From positions 3,286,001-3,350,000 of the forward strand of contig OZ253953.1 of the NCBI GenBank assembly GCA_965267335.1: a stretch of DNA of 64,000 nucleotides, in the 5' to 3' direction. Positions 35,171-43,552 of the stretch are shown in pieces. Source of the stretch: G965267335 sp965267335 (GTDB lineage Bacteria > Bacteroidota > Bacteroidia > Cytophagales > JAAEPT01). Position numbers and translations under genes: made by a program. A model generated the notes under the pieces. It had not been told where the DNA came from and made no database searches. It saw only the letters and a program-made list of their open reading frames with translations. Position 1 is the first letter of the stretch, and each line of letters starts with the position of its first letter.

Positions 35171-35623
35171 TCACCTACCCTCCTTACCAATAATTTTCTG
35201 AATCTCAATCTTATAAAGTATAGGCACTGTTTCAGATGCAGTAGCCCCGGAAAACTCATTCAAGTACTGCGGCATCTCTTCCCCATTGGATTCCATTACA
35301 GACTTCACACCATCTGAAAATAAACGTAAGCCATGCTTAAAATCCGAACCTATAACCTCTTCAAACTTTCCTTGTATCTGTATGGACCTCCAATTGGTTA
35401 ATGAACTCACATTCTCTACATAAACCGTACAATTTGGAAATCTTCTCAATGAATTTACTTTATGACCTACCCCTGAATAACTCAACAGCACTCCCTTTTC
35501 CCGGTCATAATAATACGTTATTGGCACCACAAATGGCAGCCCATTATCTACATAGCCCAAATAGCCTATATAATTCGTTCTCAATACCTGTTGACAATTT
35601 TCCTGACTTAGTTCTGTAACCAT
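35171..35623 (-). CDS. PPOX-family flavin-binding protein
   Basis: About 150 residues from the ATG at 35623; a TTG eight codons upstream would give 158. The fold is that of pyridoxamine-5'-phosphate-oxidase-like FMN-binding split barrels: LRTNYIGYLGYVDNGLPFVVPITYYYD, then GVLLSYSGVGHKVNSLRRFP and NWRSIQIQGKFEEV. Such small members bind FMN, F420 or haem and often act in antibiotic or haem detoxification, but their substrates cannot be read from sequence. It stands alone on the minus strand. Confidence 0.82.
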   Translation of the reverse strand: MVTELSQENCQQVLRTNYIGYLGYVDNGLPFVVPITYYYDREKGVLLSYSGVGHKVNSLRRFPNCTVYVENVSSLTNWRSIQIQGKFEEVIGSDFKHGLRLFSDGVKSVMESNGEEMPQYLNEFSGATASETVPILYKIEIQKIIGKEGR

Positions 35624-35786
35624 TTCTTGTAAATTTATGCTACGCAAATAGCATATACCTCCTGTTAGTTTTCATGACTTTTCTCAGTTAATGGAGTGAA
35701 TAAAATCAATTCTATGATTGCGATATCGAAAAGTAGTTGGAACAAATTTTGTTTATATATTGTAAGTCAATCCATAATTCAAACTC

Positions 35787-37370
35787 ATGCTACGCTCCTT
35801 ACTCCTTTTAAGCTTCCTTCAACTCACCTGGTTATCCTTTGCACAGGACACCACAGGTTTCTCGGAAATCAAATCTATCATTAAACAGTACGAACAGTCA
35901 TTGCAAATAACCGGTGACAGCAATGCCTCCTCACAGTCATTAAAGGAAAGCGCGGGAAAATTATTGAGTGTATTTGAGTCTCCGAGGACTTATGTATATG
36001 ATGACCTGGATAGTACGGAAGCTGATACTAACCTCGAAGCGTTGGGCCTCTACATGAAAAATTTAAGTCAGGACTGTCCATGGGGTTTCGAAACCATGAT
36101 TAATTATAAGAAAATGCGACTGCATCCCTTTGAGCTTAATAAATCCAGAAACTGCTACACCGCAAAGGCCGATGTACTGAAATACATGGAAATACCAACC
36201 GTTACCACTACCAAAATCGACACCTTCCGAATTGATAGTACTACAACAGACAGCGTAGTTCAACTTGATACGATAAAATATCAAACAACAAAAAAGGACA
36301 CCAATATTGAGAAAAAGTACAGTAAACTCACTTTCTACTTCGCTTCACCAAAGAAAAATGAAAAAGGACAGTATGAAAAAATAAAAATAGCCGCCATAAC
36401 AAAGTTCAAAGGCCCAGTTAAATATCTCCCTCTGGATGATTTGGATCAGTTCTGGGTTGATTTATCCGATGGGTGGAAGGAAGCATTTCGCGAGGAGCTT
36501 CAACTCAGAGAAGTACCCTCCAAATACAGACTTGGTTTTATTGCAGGAGTTGAAAAGATCAAGCTCAAAGACAAAGACATCAAGACCCTGGAACCGTTGA
36601 GAAGAACCAAATCACTAAAATACCTGGATATCGAGGGACTCCCCATTCAAGATTTGTCCCCTATTGCTGAACTTACTGATTTAAAAGAGCTCAATATTTC
36701 AAAAACTCAAGTTGACACCCTACTCCACTTACAAAAACTGACCAAGCTGGAAAAACTATACGCAAGCGGACTTGGAATAAGTGACATACGCTTTCTGAGT
36801 GGCATGACGGAACTGCTTGAGCTAGATTTATCAAGCAACAAAATCGACTCGGTCAATGCATTGTTTGGAATGACAAAACTGGAAGAACTAAACCTGAGCC
36901 TTAATTTTATCTCGGACATTTCATTTCTAAAAAACATGACGAGCGTAACAGAGTTACGCATTCGTAAAAATGAAATCAAGTCTCTGGAACCCCTGAGAAG
37001 GTTTTATAACCTGGTATTACTGGATTGCTTCAATACTGATATCACCACGCTAGAACCACTGTCCGGACTCAAAAAGCTGACCTACCTGGATTGCAGTCAT
37101 ACAAAAATAACATCCCTCTCCCCAATTAAGAACAACTTCTATCTCACCACACTTTTTTGCCACCACACGAAAGCTGATAACTTTGGAATCATTTCGGATT
37201 TCAAATACCTAAGAGAGTTAGACGTATCAACTACTAAAATCAATTCAGTAGAACCTGTAATGAAACTGGAATACATAAAACTCTTCCGAGCTATTGATAC
37301 GGATATTGCCAAAGGGGAAATCCAAAGATTTAAGAAGAAGCACCCCAAATGCGAAATTTGGTATTACTAG
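35787..37370 (+). CDS. Secreted leucine-rich-repeat protein
   Basis: 527 residues with a signal peptide (MLRSLLLLSFLQLTWLSFAQ). Residues ~20-260 are a mixed region with a Thr/Asp-rich stretch. From about residue 265 to 510 there are roughly eleven internalin-like repeats of ~21-22 residues with the pattern LxxLxxLxLsxNxIsdlxxL, for example LLELDLSSNKIDSVNALFGM and KLEELNLSLNFISDISFLKN. No membrane anchor, lipobox or sorting domain is visible at the C-terminus. A protein-binding role at the cell surface is likely. The stop (CTAG) overlaps that of the convergent epimerase. Confidence 0.8.
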   Translation: MLRSLLLLSFLQLTWLSFAQDTTGFSEIKSIIKQYEQSLQITGDSNASSQSLKESAGKLLSVFESPRTYVYDDLDSTEADTNLEALGLYMKNLSQDCPWGFETMINYKKMRLHPFELNKSRNCYTAKADVLKYMEIPTVTTTKIDTFRIDSTTTDSVVQLDTIKYQTTKKDTNIEKKYSKLTFYFASPKKNEKGQYEKIKIAAITKFKGPVKYLPLDDLDQFWVDLSDGWKEAFREELQLREVPSKYRLGFIAGVEKIKLKDKDIKTLEPLRRTKSLKYLDIEGLPIQDLSPIAELTDLKELNISKTQVDTLLHLQKLTKLEKLYASGLGISDIRFLSGMTELLELDLSSNKIDSVNALFGMTKLEELNLSLNFISDISFLKNMTSVTELRIRKNEIKSLEPLRRFYNLVLLDCFNTDITTLEPLSGLKKLTYLDCSHTKITSLSPIKNNFYLTTLFCHHTKADNFGIISDFKYLRELDVSTTKINSVEPVMKLEYIKLFRAIDTDIAKGEIQRFKKKHPKCEIWYY

Positions 37371-38323
37371 CTTACTGCAATGGGTGCCGAACTGAAAGCA
37401 AAACTTTTGTCTCTTAGGTCAACAAGCTCTTCTTTCAAACTGGTCTCCGGAATAGGAAAAATCTCATTTAGTTTAGACTCCCTATTTACTCTCAGGTCTC
37501 GTAGTTGCAAGTGCTGATTGATGAAAATAAACTCAAGCTCAGGGAATATTTCCTTAAAGACATCAACCAAATCAAGAATTTGAACGTTCCTGTCAACCAG
37601 GTTGTATGTACCAGTAGCTACTTCAGTGGAAACAATTCCCAATAATACATCTACCACCTTTGATACATTAATAAATGCCCTTGCCTGTTTTCCACTTCCG
37701 TGTATTTGTATTCTGTTATTGAAGTTTGATTCGAATAAGAATTTATTGATCACAGAGTCGAAACGAATAGCAGGGCTGTAGCCATACACATTACCGCATC
37801 GAATAATGATCGTGTTCAATTTATCCATCATTCGCTCTACATGCTCCTCACCCCTTAATTTGGAGATACTATAAAAGGTACGTGGATTGGGTTCTGTACT
37901 TTCGTCAATCAACAAATCCTTCTTTGAGCCACCGTACACACTAGTACTGCTCAGGTATACTAATTTCTTGACCGTTGGTGTATCTTCAATAGCATACATT
38001 AGTTCTGCAGTGCCCCAGTTATTCACCTGCTCAAAGAAATGTGAATCAACATCCTGGTATGGAGTAGCTACTTTGGCGGCCAGGTGGTAAACAACCTCCA
38101 CATCTTTCAGTGCTTTCTTCAACTTTCTTGAATCAAGTATATCACCAAAAACGAATTTGACATTACCCGAAGTAATCTTGTTACTACTACTGATAAAGAG
38201 ATTGTAATTGCCTCTACTTAAATTATCATAAACCACAATCTCAGTTATCTCTGGTAATTTTGAGAGATTGTATACCAACTCTGCTCCGATATATCCGGCA
38301 CCGCCTGTAACTAATACTTTCAT
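37367..38323 (-). CDS. NAD-dependent epimerase/dehydratase (extended SDR)
   Basis: 318 residues. The N-terminal NAD motif is TGGAGYIGAEL, with VVYHLAAKVATPYQD at the next conserved site. The catalytic Ser-Tyr-Lys is in YLSSTSVYGG and FYSISKLRGEEH (YxxxK). Extended SDRs of this type act on nucleotide sugars, but there is no glycan cluster here. It overlaps cysH by one base (TAATG), so the two are translated from one message. Why an epimerase is tied to sulfate reduction is not explained. Confidence 0.88.
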   Translation of the reverse strand: MKVLVTGGAGYIGAELVYNLSKLPEITEIVVYDNLSRGNYNLFISSSNKITSGNVKFVFGDILDSRKLKKALKDVEVVYHLAAKVATPYQDVDSHFFEQVNNWGTAELMYAIEDTPTVKKLVYLSSTSVYGGSKKDLLIDESTEPNPRTFYSISKLRGEEHVERMMDKLNTIIIRCGNVYGYSPAIRFDSVINKFLFESNFNNRIQIHGSGKQARAFINVSKVVDVLLGIVSTEVATGTYNLVDRNVQILDLVDVFKEIFPELEFIFINQHLQLRDLRVNRESKLNEIFPIPETSLKEELVDLRDKSFAFSSAPIAVS

Positions 38324-38979
38324 TATTTAGAAATTAAATCTGTGTGAAGACCACATTCTACTTTGTTCATTCCGTACCATCTGGCCTCACGTTCTTGCAT
38401 TTCGATATCAAATTTACGTGTACAAGGCTCACATCCAATACTGGTATACCCCTGTGCTTCCAGAGTGTGAGCAGGAAGTTTGAACTCTCTTCTGTACTTG
38501 TAAATCATGTTATTGGTCCAATCCAGCATAGGGTGAAACCGGATAGTACCATGAGGTGCTGGTTGCTCAACCTGCATCGCTTTCCTTACTGCACTTTGAT
38601 CAGCACGCACACCATTGATCCAGATATCATTCTCAGCCAGTATGGCCTCCATTGGCTCCACCTTGTTCAGGAAACAGCAAAAATCCGGATCGGAGGTAAA
38701 AAGCAACTTACCTGTGGAATCTCGTTGCTGATATTTAGGAGTTGCTGACTTGATATCTATTACATTCAAACCGAATTCCTCAGCTATCTTGTCTTTGAAT
38801 TCTACAGTCTCAGCAAAATGATAGCCGGTATTTATAAAGTACACCGGAATAGACTTATCTATCCTACTGATGATGTGAAGCATTACAATACTGTGAGACT
38901 GAAATGAAGATGATGTGAACATCTTCAACCCCCGCTCTTTGTATTCCTTCAGTTTTATTTCGATTTCCTCAAAGGTCAT
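38323..38979 (-). CDS. cysH: APS/PAPS reductase CysH
   Basis: About 218 residues from the ATG at 38979, chosen because AAAGGAGG lies five bases upstream, an unusually strong Shine-Dalgarno for this genome; the open frame reaches 38997. It reduces adenylylsulfate or its 3'-phospho form to sulfite. The Fe-S cysteines are in DFCCFLNK and GCEPCTRK (the CC...CxxC of the adenylylsulfate type) and the catalytic C-terminal cysteine is in VECGLHTD. The 4Fe-4S pattern favours APS as substrate. A -7 box TATATTTG lies on the same strand upstream (+ strand 39009-39016). It is coupled to an epimerase gene. Confidence 0.9.
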   Translation of the reverse strand: MTFEEIEIKLKEYKERGLKMFTSSSFQSHSIVMLHIISRIDKSIPVYFINTGYHFAETVEFKDKIAEEFGLNVIDIKSATPKYQQRDSTGKLLFTSDPDFCCFLNKVEPMEAILAENDIWINGVRADQSAVRKAMQVEQPAPHGTIRFHPMLDWTNNMIYKYRREFKLPAHTLEAQGYTSIGCEPCTRKFDIEMQEREARWYGMNKVECGLHTDLISK

Positions 38980-39008
38980 ATCAGCCTCCTTTCCCAAATA
39001 TTATTCTG

Positions 39009-39036
39009 CAAATATATTTAAAATCAATACCTCAAA
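39009..39036 (-). promoter_or_regulatory. Candidate cysH promoter
   Basis: On the minus strand TATATTTG (39009-39016) matches the TAnnTTTG -7 box exactly. A TTTG lies 16 bases upstream (39033-39036), shorter than the usual 19-21. The leader to the cysH ATG would be about 25 bases. Confidence 0.4.
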
Positions 39037-39176
39037 GAATAATTAATTGCAAAATTCAGATTTAACCAAAAATTATTCTTTAGTAGTACAAACCAATTCT
39101 TTCAATTTATGGTTCAAAGTTTGGTTTAAAATCTTTAAATGCGAATATTTATCCCCGTTTTCTAAGCGGAGGTACG

Positions 39177-39184
39177 TAAATTTG
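39177..39184 (+). promoter_or_regulatory. Candidate -7 box of queD-folE operon
   Basis: TAAATTTG matches TAnnTTTG exactly, 31 bases before the queD ATG. No clear TTTG is seen 19-21 bases upstream; a TTTT at 39158-39161 is nearer than normal. The rest of the 236-base divergent gap from cysH is AT-rich and shows no further feature. Confidence 0.4.
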
Positions 39185-39215
39185 CGCAAGTAAGAGCGAT
39201 TGAAAAGAGAAAGAA

Positions 39216-39626
39216 ATGAAAGTCTCAGTATTTAGGAGAGAACAATTTAATAGTGCGCACCGTTTATTTAATCCAGACTGGACCGAAGAGGAGAATAACA
39301 GGGTTTACGGCAAGTGCAACAATCCCAATTACCATGGTCACAACTATGAACTGGAAGTAAAAGTTACTGGAGAAGTGAACCCTAAGACGGGTTACGTTGT
39401 TGACTTAAAGTATTTAAAGGAAATTATTAAGGAAGAAGTTACTTCCAGATTTGATCATAAAAATCTAAATCTTGACACCGAAGAGTTTAAACATACTATC
39501 CCAACTGCGGAAAACATTGCTGTGGTTATTTGGAATCTTTTGAATGCAAGACTTAAGGGTGATGGACTAGAATTAAAAGTGAGGTTATATGAAACAGAAA
39601 GAAACTTTGTTGAATACCCGGGATAA
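39216..39626 (+). CDS. queD: 6-carboxytetrahydropterin synthase QueD family
   Basis: 136 residues of the 6-pyruvoyl-tetrahydropterin synthase fold, acting on 7,8-dihydroneopterin triphosphate. Zinc histidines are in FNSAHRL (H15) and YHGHNYEL (H40, H42), and the catalytic cysteine is in YGKCNNP (C34). The FDHKNLN and PTAENIAVVIWNLL motifs match. QueD gives the queuosine precursor; a tetrahydropterin-synthase role is the alternative. It overlaps folE, which makes its substrate, by 38 bases. No queC/queE is in the window. Confidence 0.88.
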   Translation: MKVSVFRREQFNSAHRLFNPDWTEEENNRVYGKCNNPNYHGHNYELEVKVTGEVNPKTGYVVDLKYLKEIIKEEVTSRFDHKNLNLDTEEFKHTIPTAENIAVVIWNLLNARLKGDGLELKVRLYETERNFVEYPG

Positions 39627-40275
39627 CAACCCGAAAATAGAGGAAATAGGAGACGATCACCACAGCACATCATTAGAGACCCCACTACGTCCTGATGCAT
39701 TCGACAAGGATGATGATCTAAAAATAGACCTGATCGCAAAACACTTCAAAGAAATCATGCAGGTTCTAGGGCTCGACCTCACGGACGATAGTCTAAAAGG
39801 CACCCCCTATCGAGTTGCCAAAATGTACGTTAAAGAAATTTTTAGTGGGCTGAACCCTGATAATCTTCCCGAAGCCAAACTCTTTGAGAACAAATACAAG
39901 TTCAATGAGATGTTGGTAGAAAAGGACATCACCTTTTACTCACATTGCGAACACCACTTTGTTCCATTTTATGGAAAGGCACACGTAGCTTACCTGCCAA
40001 AAGATCACGTAGTCGGACTTTCAAAAATCAATCGGATTGTTCAGTACTTTGCGAAACGACCTCAGGTACAGGAAAGACTAACCGTACAAATAAGCAACGA
40101 ACTGAAGTCATCACTAAAGACTGAAGACGTTGCCGTGGTAATTGAAGCAAAGCACTTGTGTGTTGCATCAAGAGGCGTTAATGATACTCAGAGTGCCACT
40201 GTCACTGCTCACTATTCAGGAAAATTCAATGATGAAAAACTCAAAAGCGAATTTCTAAGTCACATCAAGATGTAG
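39589..40275 (+). CDS. folE: GTP cyclohydrolase I
   Basis: 228 residues; catalyses GTP to dihydroneopterin triphosphate, feeding folate, queuosine or tetrahydropterin. Zinc ligands are in FYSHCEHHFVPFYG (C120, H123) and KHLCVASRG (C191). GTPYRVAKMYVKEIFSGL and YLPKDHVVGLSKINRIV are standard. The N-terminal ~40 residues are acidic and variable, and their coding sequence overlaps the end of queD. The ATG at 39589 is inside queD, so translation is likely coupled. Confidence 0.93.
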   Translation: MKQKETLLNTRDNNPKIEEIGDDHHSTSLETPLRPDAFDKDDDLKIDLIAKHFKEIMQVLGLDLTDDSLKGTPYRVAKMYVKEIFSGLNPDNLPEAKLFENKYKFNEMLVEKDITFYSHCEHHFVPFYGKAHVAYLPKDHVVGLSKINRIVQYFAKRPQVQERLTVQISNELKSSLKTEDVAVVIEAKHLCVASRGVNDTQSATVTAHYSGKFNDEKLKSEFLSHIKM

Positions 40276-40280
40276 ATTGG

Positions 40281-40730
40281 ATGAGAATTGAAGAAGAAAT
40301 TGGTCAAAAAGCTTTTAAATCGGAGGCCCAAAAAGGTATAATCAATTTAATCTATACCACTAATTGGGTTATTTCACAACAAAAACGGGCCTTCAAGAGC
40401 TTTGACATCACTTATCAACAATATAATATCCTCAGAATCCTGAAAGGCCAGCATCCAAATGCCTCTACAATTAATCTGCTTAAAGATCGTATGCTCGACA
40501 AAATGAGCGATGCTTCTCGCCTTGTTGATCGATTGGTAGCAAAAGGGTTGATTGAGAAAAAGCAAAACAAGTTGGACCGGAGAGCAGCAGATATCTTTAT
40601 AACTGATAAGGGCATCCAACTGCTCAAAGATGCTCAGCCCATGGTTGAAAAGTTCAGTGATATTCTATCCGGACTTACTGAAACGGAAATAGAGCAACTA
40701 AACGATCTACTTGACAAAATCAGGAGCTAA
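40281..40730 (+). CDS. MarR-family transcriptional regulator
   Basis: 149 residues. The winged-helix core is visible: AFKSFDITYQQYNILRILKG, then LLKDRMLDKMSDASRLVDRL (recognition helix) and LIEKKQNKLDRRAADIFITDKG with the wing. MarR dimers repress until bound by a small ligand or oxidised. It follows folE by 5 bases and may be co-transcribed, though a link to pterin metabolism is not established. No palindrome was found close upstream. Confidence 0.9.
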   Translation: MRIEEEIGQKAFKSEAQKGIINLIYTTNWVISQQKRAFKSFDITYQQYNILRILKGQHPNASTINLLKDRMLDKMSDASRLVDRLVAKGLIEKKQNKLDRRAADIFITDKGIQLLKDAQPMVEKFSDILSGLTETEIEQLNDLLDKIRS

Positions 40731-40900
40731 CGAACTGCCAATTGCGATTGCTTTTCTAAATCGGTATATTTAATCATTATAGTTTACTGTAACCTACTTA
40801 TCAGATATTGTTTGGGCTATTACTAAAAAAGACTCTTATAAAGTGGTTACTTTTTATTTAACTGTCGTATAAAGAAACAGAGCTTCGGCTTTTAGATGGA

Positions 40901-41440
40901 ATGAAGGATCCTGAAATACTAGAGAGAATTCAGAGAGGGGACGAAAGTTCTTTGGATTATTTATACAAGAAGTACTACAAGATGATGGTCAATATGATCC
41001 TCAAAAACAGTGGTACGGAGGAAGAAGCCAAAGATATTTATCAGGATGCCTTACTGGTATTCTGGCAAAAGGCAGCGAGCGGAAACCTAGTCCTTACTTC
41101 AAAGATAAGCACCTACCTCTACAGCATTTGTCAAAACCTGTGGAGAAAGGAACTCGACCGAAAGCGAAGGCTTTCAAATGAAGAAAAGGAAGAAAGTGAA
41201 ATTATTGATATAGACCGGGAGGAGCGAATAAAGGCTGTTCAGGACTGCATCAATGATTTAAATGATACCTGTAAGAAAGTACTGGTATACTATTACTTTG
41301 ATGGATTAAGCATGAACGACATTGCAGACCAAATGGGATTTGCAAATGCTGATACTGCCAAAACAAAGAAATACAAGTGTAAAAAAGAATTAGACAAACT
41401 TATAAAATCCCGCTACAAAGCGAGCGACTTTATGGATTGA
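40901..41440 (+). CDS. ECF-type RNA polymerase sigma factor
   Basis: 179 residues. Region 2 reads LDYLYKKYYKMMVNMILKN and AKDIYQDALLVFWQKA. Region 4 is CINDLNDTCKKVLVYYYFDG, then LSMNDIADQMGFANADTAKTKKYKCKKEL. The pair with a membrane anti-sigma-like gene 11 bases downstream is typical of ECF regulation. A 170-base leader precedes it, in which a TTTG (40811-40814) is seen but no exact -7 box. Confidence 0.9.
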   Translation: MKDPEILERIQRGDESSLDYLYKKYYKMMVNMILKNSGTEEEAKDIYQDALLVFWQKAASGNLVLTSKISTYLYSICQNLWRKELDRKRRLSNEEKEESEIIDIDREERIKAVQDCINDLNDTCKKVLVYYYFDGLSMNDIADQMGFANADTAKTKKYKCKKELDKLIKSRYKASDFMD

Positions 41441-41451
41441 TATTTTTAGTT

Positions 41452-42303
41452 ATGAGCCTAGATATTAACAACATTGAAAAGATTGAAGACCTACTGGCTG
41501 GTAGGTTGAATTCTGAACAAAGTACTGAAATCCAAAATTTGATTGATCAGGACCCTTTACTGCAAAGTGAAGCGTCTTTTCAAAAAGATATAATCGATGG
41601 GATTCAGAACCACAGAAGATTAGAGCTTAAGGACCGTCTTAATAAGATAGATGTTTCCGCTAAAAGCTATGCTAAACTTTATATTGCTGCAGCTTCCCTT
41701 GCAACAATTGCCCTTACGTGGTTTGGAATTTCCCAATTCAGCAAAACAAATGTTGAGGTTTCAGATATGGATGAGACAGAAATTTCCAGCACATCAGATA
41801 TTGTTAGTGCATTGGAAACAAAAGACGCTACTCCTGTTATAGAAGAAAAGAAAGAACAGGGATCAATTGAAACGAATACAATCACTTCTCCTGACCAGGA
41901 TTCATATAGTACTCAGACAGAGACACAAGAAACGACTACACCAACAGTAGTAGCTGTCCCTGACGTAAACCTTGACGGTCCGGATGCACAAGACCTGGAG
42001 AGTGCAGGAAACGTAGGTGAATATGATGAAAATGAATTAGATAATTCGAAAGGTCTTCCTGGTGACCATAAGAAGTTAGATTCTGACATTAAGGTCAACC
42101 ACCCTATCGTGGGATCCAAGAAACATATGAAATACACCTATGTAGACAATGAGCTTCAACTTGTTGGTCCATTCAGTCATGAAAACAAGTATGTACTGAT
42201 ACAAGACGGTAGCGATGATGTATTAACTCTTGAATTTTTGGGGAAGACCTACAAAATATACAAGGGTAAAAGAAACGAACCACTCATCCCTGTGGAAGAC
42301 TAA
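41452..42303 (+). CDS. Putative membrane anti-sigma factor
   Basis: About 283 residues from the ATG at 41452. The first ~65 residues (IEDLLAGRLNSEQSTEIQNL) resemble the N-terminal domain of Bacteroidota ECF anti-sigma proteins. A transmembrane helix follows (LYIAAASLATIALTWFGISQF, ~70-90). The periplasmic part is a long Thr/Ser/Glu-rich linker (~95-200) and a small C-terminal domain ending in TYKIYKGKRNEPLIPVED. No protease site is recognised. It is in the sigma operon and ends 24 bases before a strong terminator. The anti-sigma role is inferred from order and topology. Confidence 0.7.
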   Translation: MSLDINNIEKIEDLLAGRLNSEQSTEIQNLIDQDPLLQSEASFQKDIIDGIQNHRRLELKDRLNKIDVSAKSYAKLYIAAASLATIALTWFGISQFSKTNVEVSDMDETEISSTSDIVSALETKDATPVIEEKKEQGSIETNTITSPDQDSYSTQTETQETTTPTVVAVPDVNLDGPDAQDLESAGNVGEYDENELDNSKGLPGDHKKLDSDIKVNHPIVGSKKHMKYTYVDNELQLVGPFSHENKYVLIQDGSDDVLTLEFLGKTYKIYKGKRNEPLIPVED

Positions 42304-42326
42304 AAGTATTTTTCAACACAGTCCAC

Positions 42327-42368
42327 AAGTTAAGGAGCAAATTCATACATTTGCTCCTTAACTTTTTT
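42327..42368 (+). terminator. Strong terminator of sigma/anti-sigma operon
   Basis: Fifteen-base perfect arms AAGTTAAGGAGCAAA (42327-42341) and TTTGCTCCTTAACTT (42350-42364) enclose an 8-base loop and run into TTTTTT. The ftsX start codon is at 42373, only a few bases beyond. TACATTTG (42346-42353), a perfect -7 box, straddles the loop and the right arm. Confidence 0.88.
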
Positions 42369-42372
42369 ATAG

Positions 42373-43329
42373 GTGGAACCCAAAAAAAAGCCATACAGAA
42401 GAAAGCGGAGGTTAGGAAACTATCCTTATGTGGGTGTTATTTTTAGCACTACCTTATCGTTAATCCTGCTGGGGCTTACCGGTCTTTTGTACATCAGCGC
42501 TGATTTGGTAACCGAAACTCAAAAACAGGTAAAACTTCATGTATACCTGACCGCTGATATTACTACCCCACAACTTGACCATATACTCAAAAGACTTAAA
42601 GACCCTCACCATGCTCCATATGTATTGAGGGTAGAAAACAAACCTCAGGTCATTTATACATCCAAGGAAGAGGCTATCAAAAAATACATTGCCGGCCCGG
42701 GTAATGGCGAAGATTTCCAGGAAATACTTGGGGTTGATTACACTCCTATCAAAGGGAATATTGAGATTCAAATCAAGCAATCTCATCAAAACAGTAGTTC
42801 TCTGGATAAAATCAAAAGAAATATTGAATCATACGATGGTGTTTTCGAAGTCGATTGGAATAAGGGCAAGGAAGAACATATGAATAGCACACAGGCCAAC
42901 GTGAAAGTTATTATCTATACATTGCTTGGTGTTGCTGCAATATCTCTGTTGATCATTGTATTATTAATTCATAGTAGCATCAAGCTCGCCATGTTCTCAC
43001 AGCGGTTCCTTATTCGAAGTATGCAACTTGTGGGCGCTAAATCCTCTTTTATTACGTTACCATTTATCAAAAGAACAATGTTACATGGGTTCATTAGTGG
43101 GATTCTGGCCTCAGCTGTGTTATACCTGCTATCGAAGTACATATATATATTCTTTTTCCTCGATAAAACCTATGGCTCCATTATGATGAACCTCATCAAG
43201 TTATCAGAGCAGCCACAAGTTTTCATCCTTTTTGGAGGATTGTGTATATTCGGGGCAATGATTGGAATGCTATCGGCATACAGAGCAGTTGGAAAATATC
43301 TAAAAATGTCCTTAGACGACTTATATTAA
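42373..43329 (+). CDS. ftsX: Cell division protein FtsX
   Basis: 318 residues from a GTG start; no ATG is available nearby and the basic N-terminus (KKPYRRKRRLGNYPYV) matches Bacteroidota FtsX. One N-terminal membrane helix (VGVIFSTTLSLILLGLTGLL) is followed by a periplasmic domain of ~120 residues. Three C-terminal helices follow: VIIYTLLGVAAISLLIIVLL, MLHGFISGILASAVLYLL and VFILFGGLCIFGAMIGML. With the ATPase FtsE (not here) it regulates cell-wall hydrolases at division. It heads ftsX-DUF3098-uppP-truB-ribF-gldC. Confidence 0.93.
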   Translation: MEPKKKPYRRKRRLGNYPYVGVIFSTTLSLILLGLTGLLYISADLVTETQKQVKLHVYLTADITTPQLDHILKRLKDPHHAPYVLRVENKPQVIYTSKEEAIKKYIAGPGNGEDFQEILGVDYTPIKGNIEIQIKQSHQNSSSLDKIKRNIESYDGVFEVDWNKGKEEHMNSTQANVKVIIYTLLGVAAISLLIIVLLIHSSIKLAMFSQRFLIRSMQLVGAKSSFITLPFIKRTMLHGFISGILASAVLYLLSKYIYIFFFLDKTYGSIMMNLIKLSEQPQVFILFGGLCIFGAMIGMLSAYRAVGKYLKMSLDDLY

Positions 43330-43333
43330 AGTT

Positions 43334-43552
43334 ATGAATGACAAGAATAAATTAACCTTCGGCAAGATCAATTACATCATTATGATTGTAGGTGTTGTAT
43401 TGCTTTTTCTTGGGTACTGGGTGATGTCAATGGATGATACGGAGTATGGATTTGGTACTTTAGGACTTACAACAGGACCACTGATAGTCATTCTTGGCTT
43501 TATTGTTGAGTTCTTCGCAATCATGTATCGACCTCGTGCGAAGAAAAAATGA
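43334..43552 (+). CDS. DUF3098 small membrane protein
   Basis: 72 residues with two transmembrane helices (YIIMIVGVVLLFLGYWVM and TLGLTTGPLIVILGFIVEFFAI) and a basic C-terminus (RPRAKKK). The DUF3098 pattern YWVMSMDDTEYG is present. It is regularly found between ftsX and uppP in Bacteroidota; function is unknown. It lies four bases after ftsX, and its stop overlaps the uppP start (ATGA). Confidence 0.85.
   Translation: MNDKNKLTFGKINYIIMIVGVVLLFLGYWVMSMDDTEYGFGTLGLTTGPLIVILGFIVEFFAIMYRPRAKKK

Noticed and set aside
35120..35317. 65-residue plus-strand frame antisense to the PPOX gene
   Set aside because: It overlaps the PPOX coding frame and has no recognisable features.
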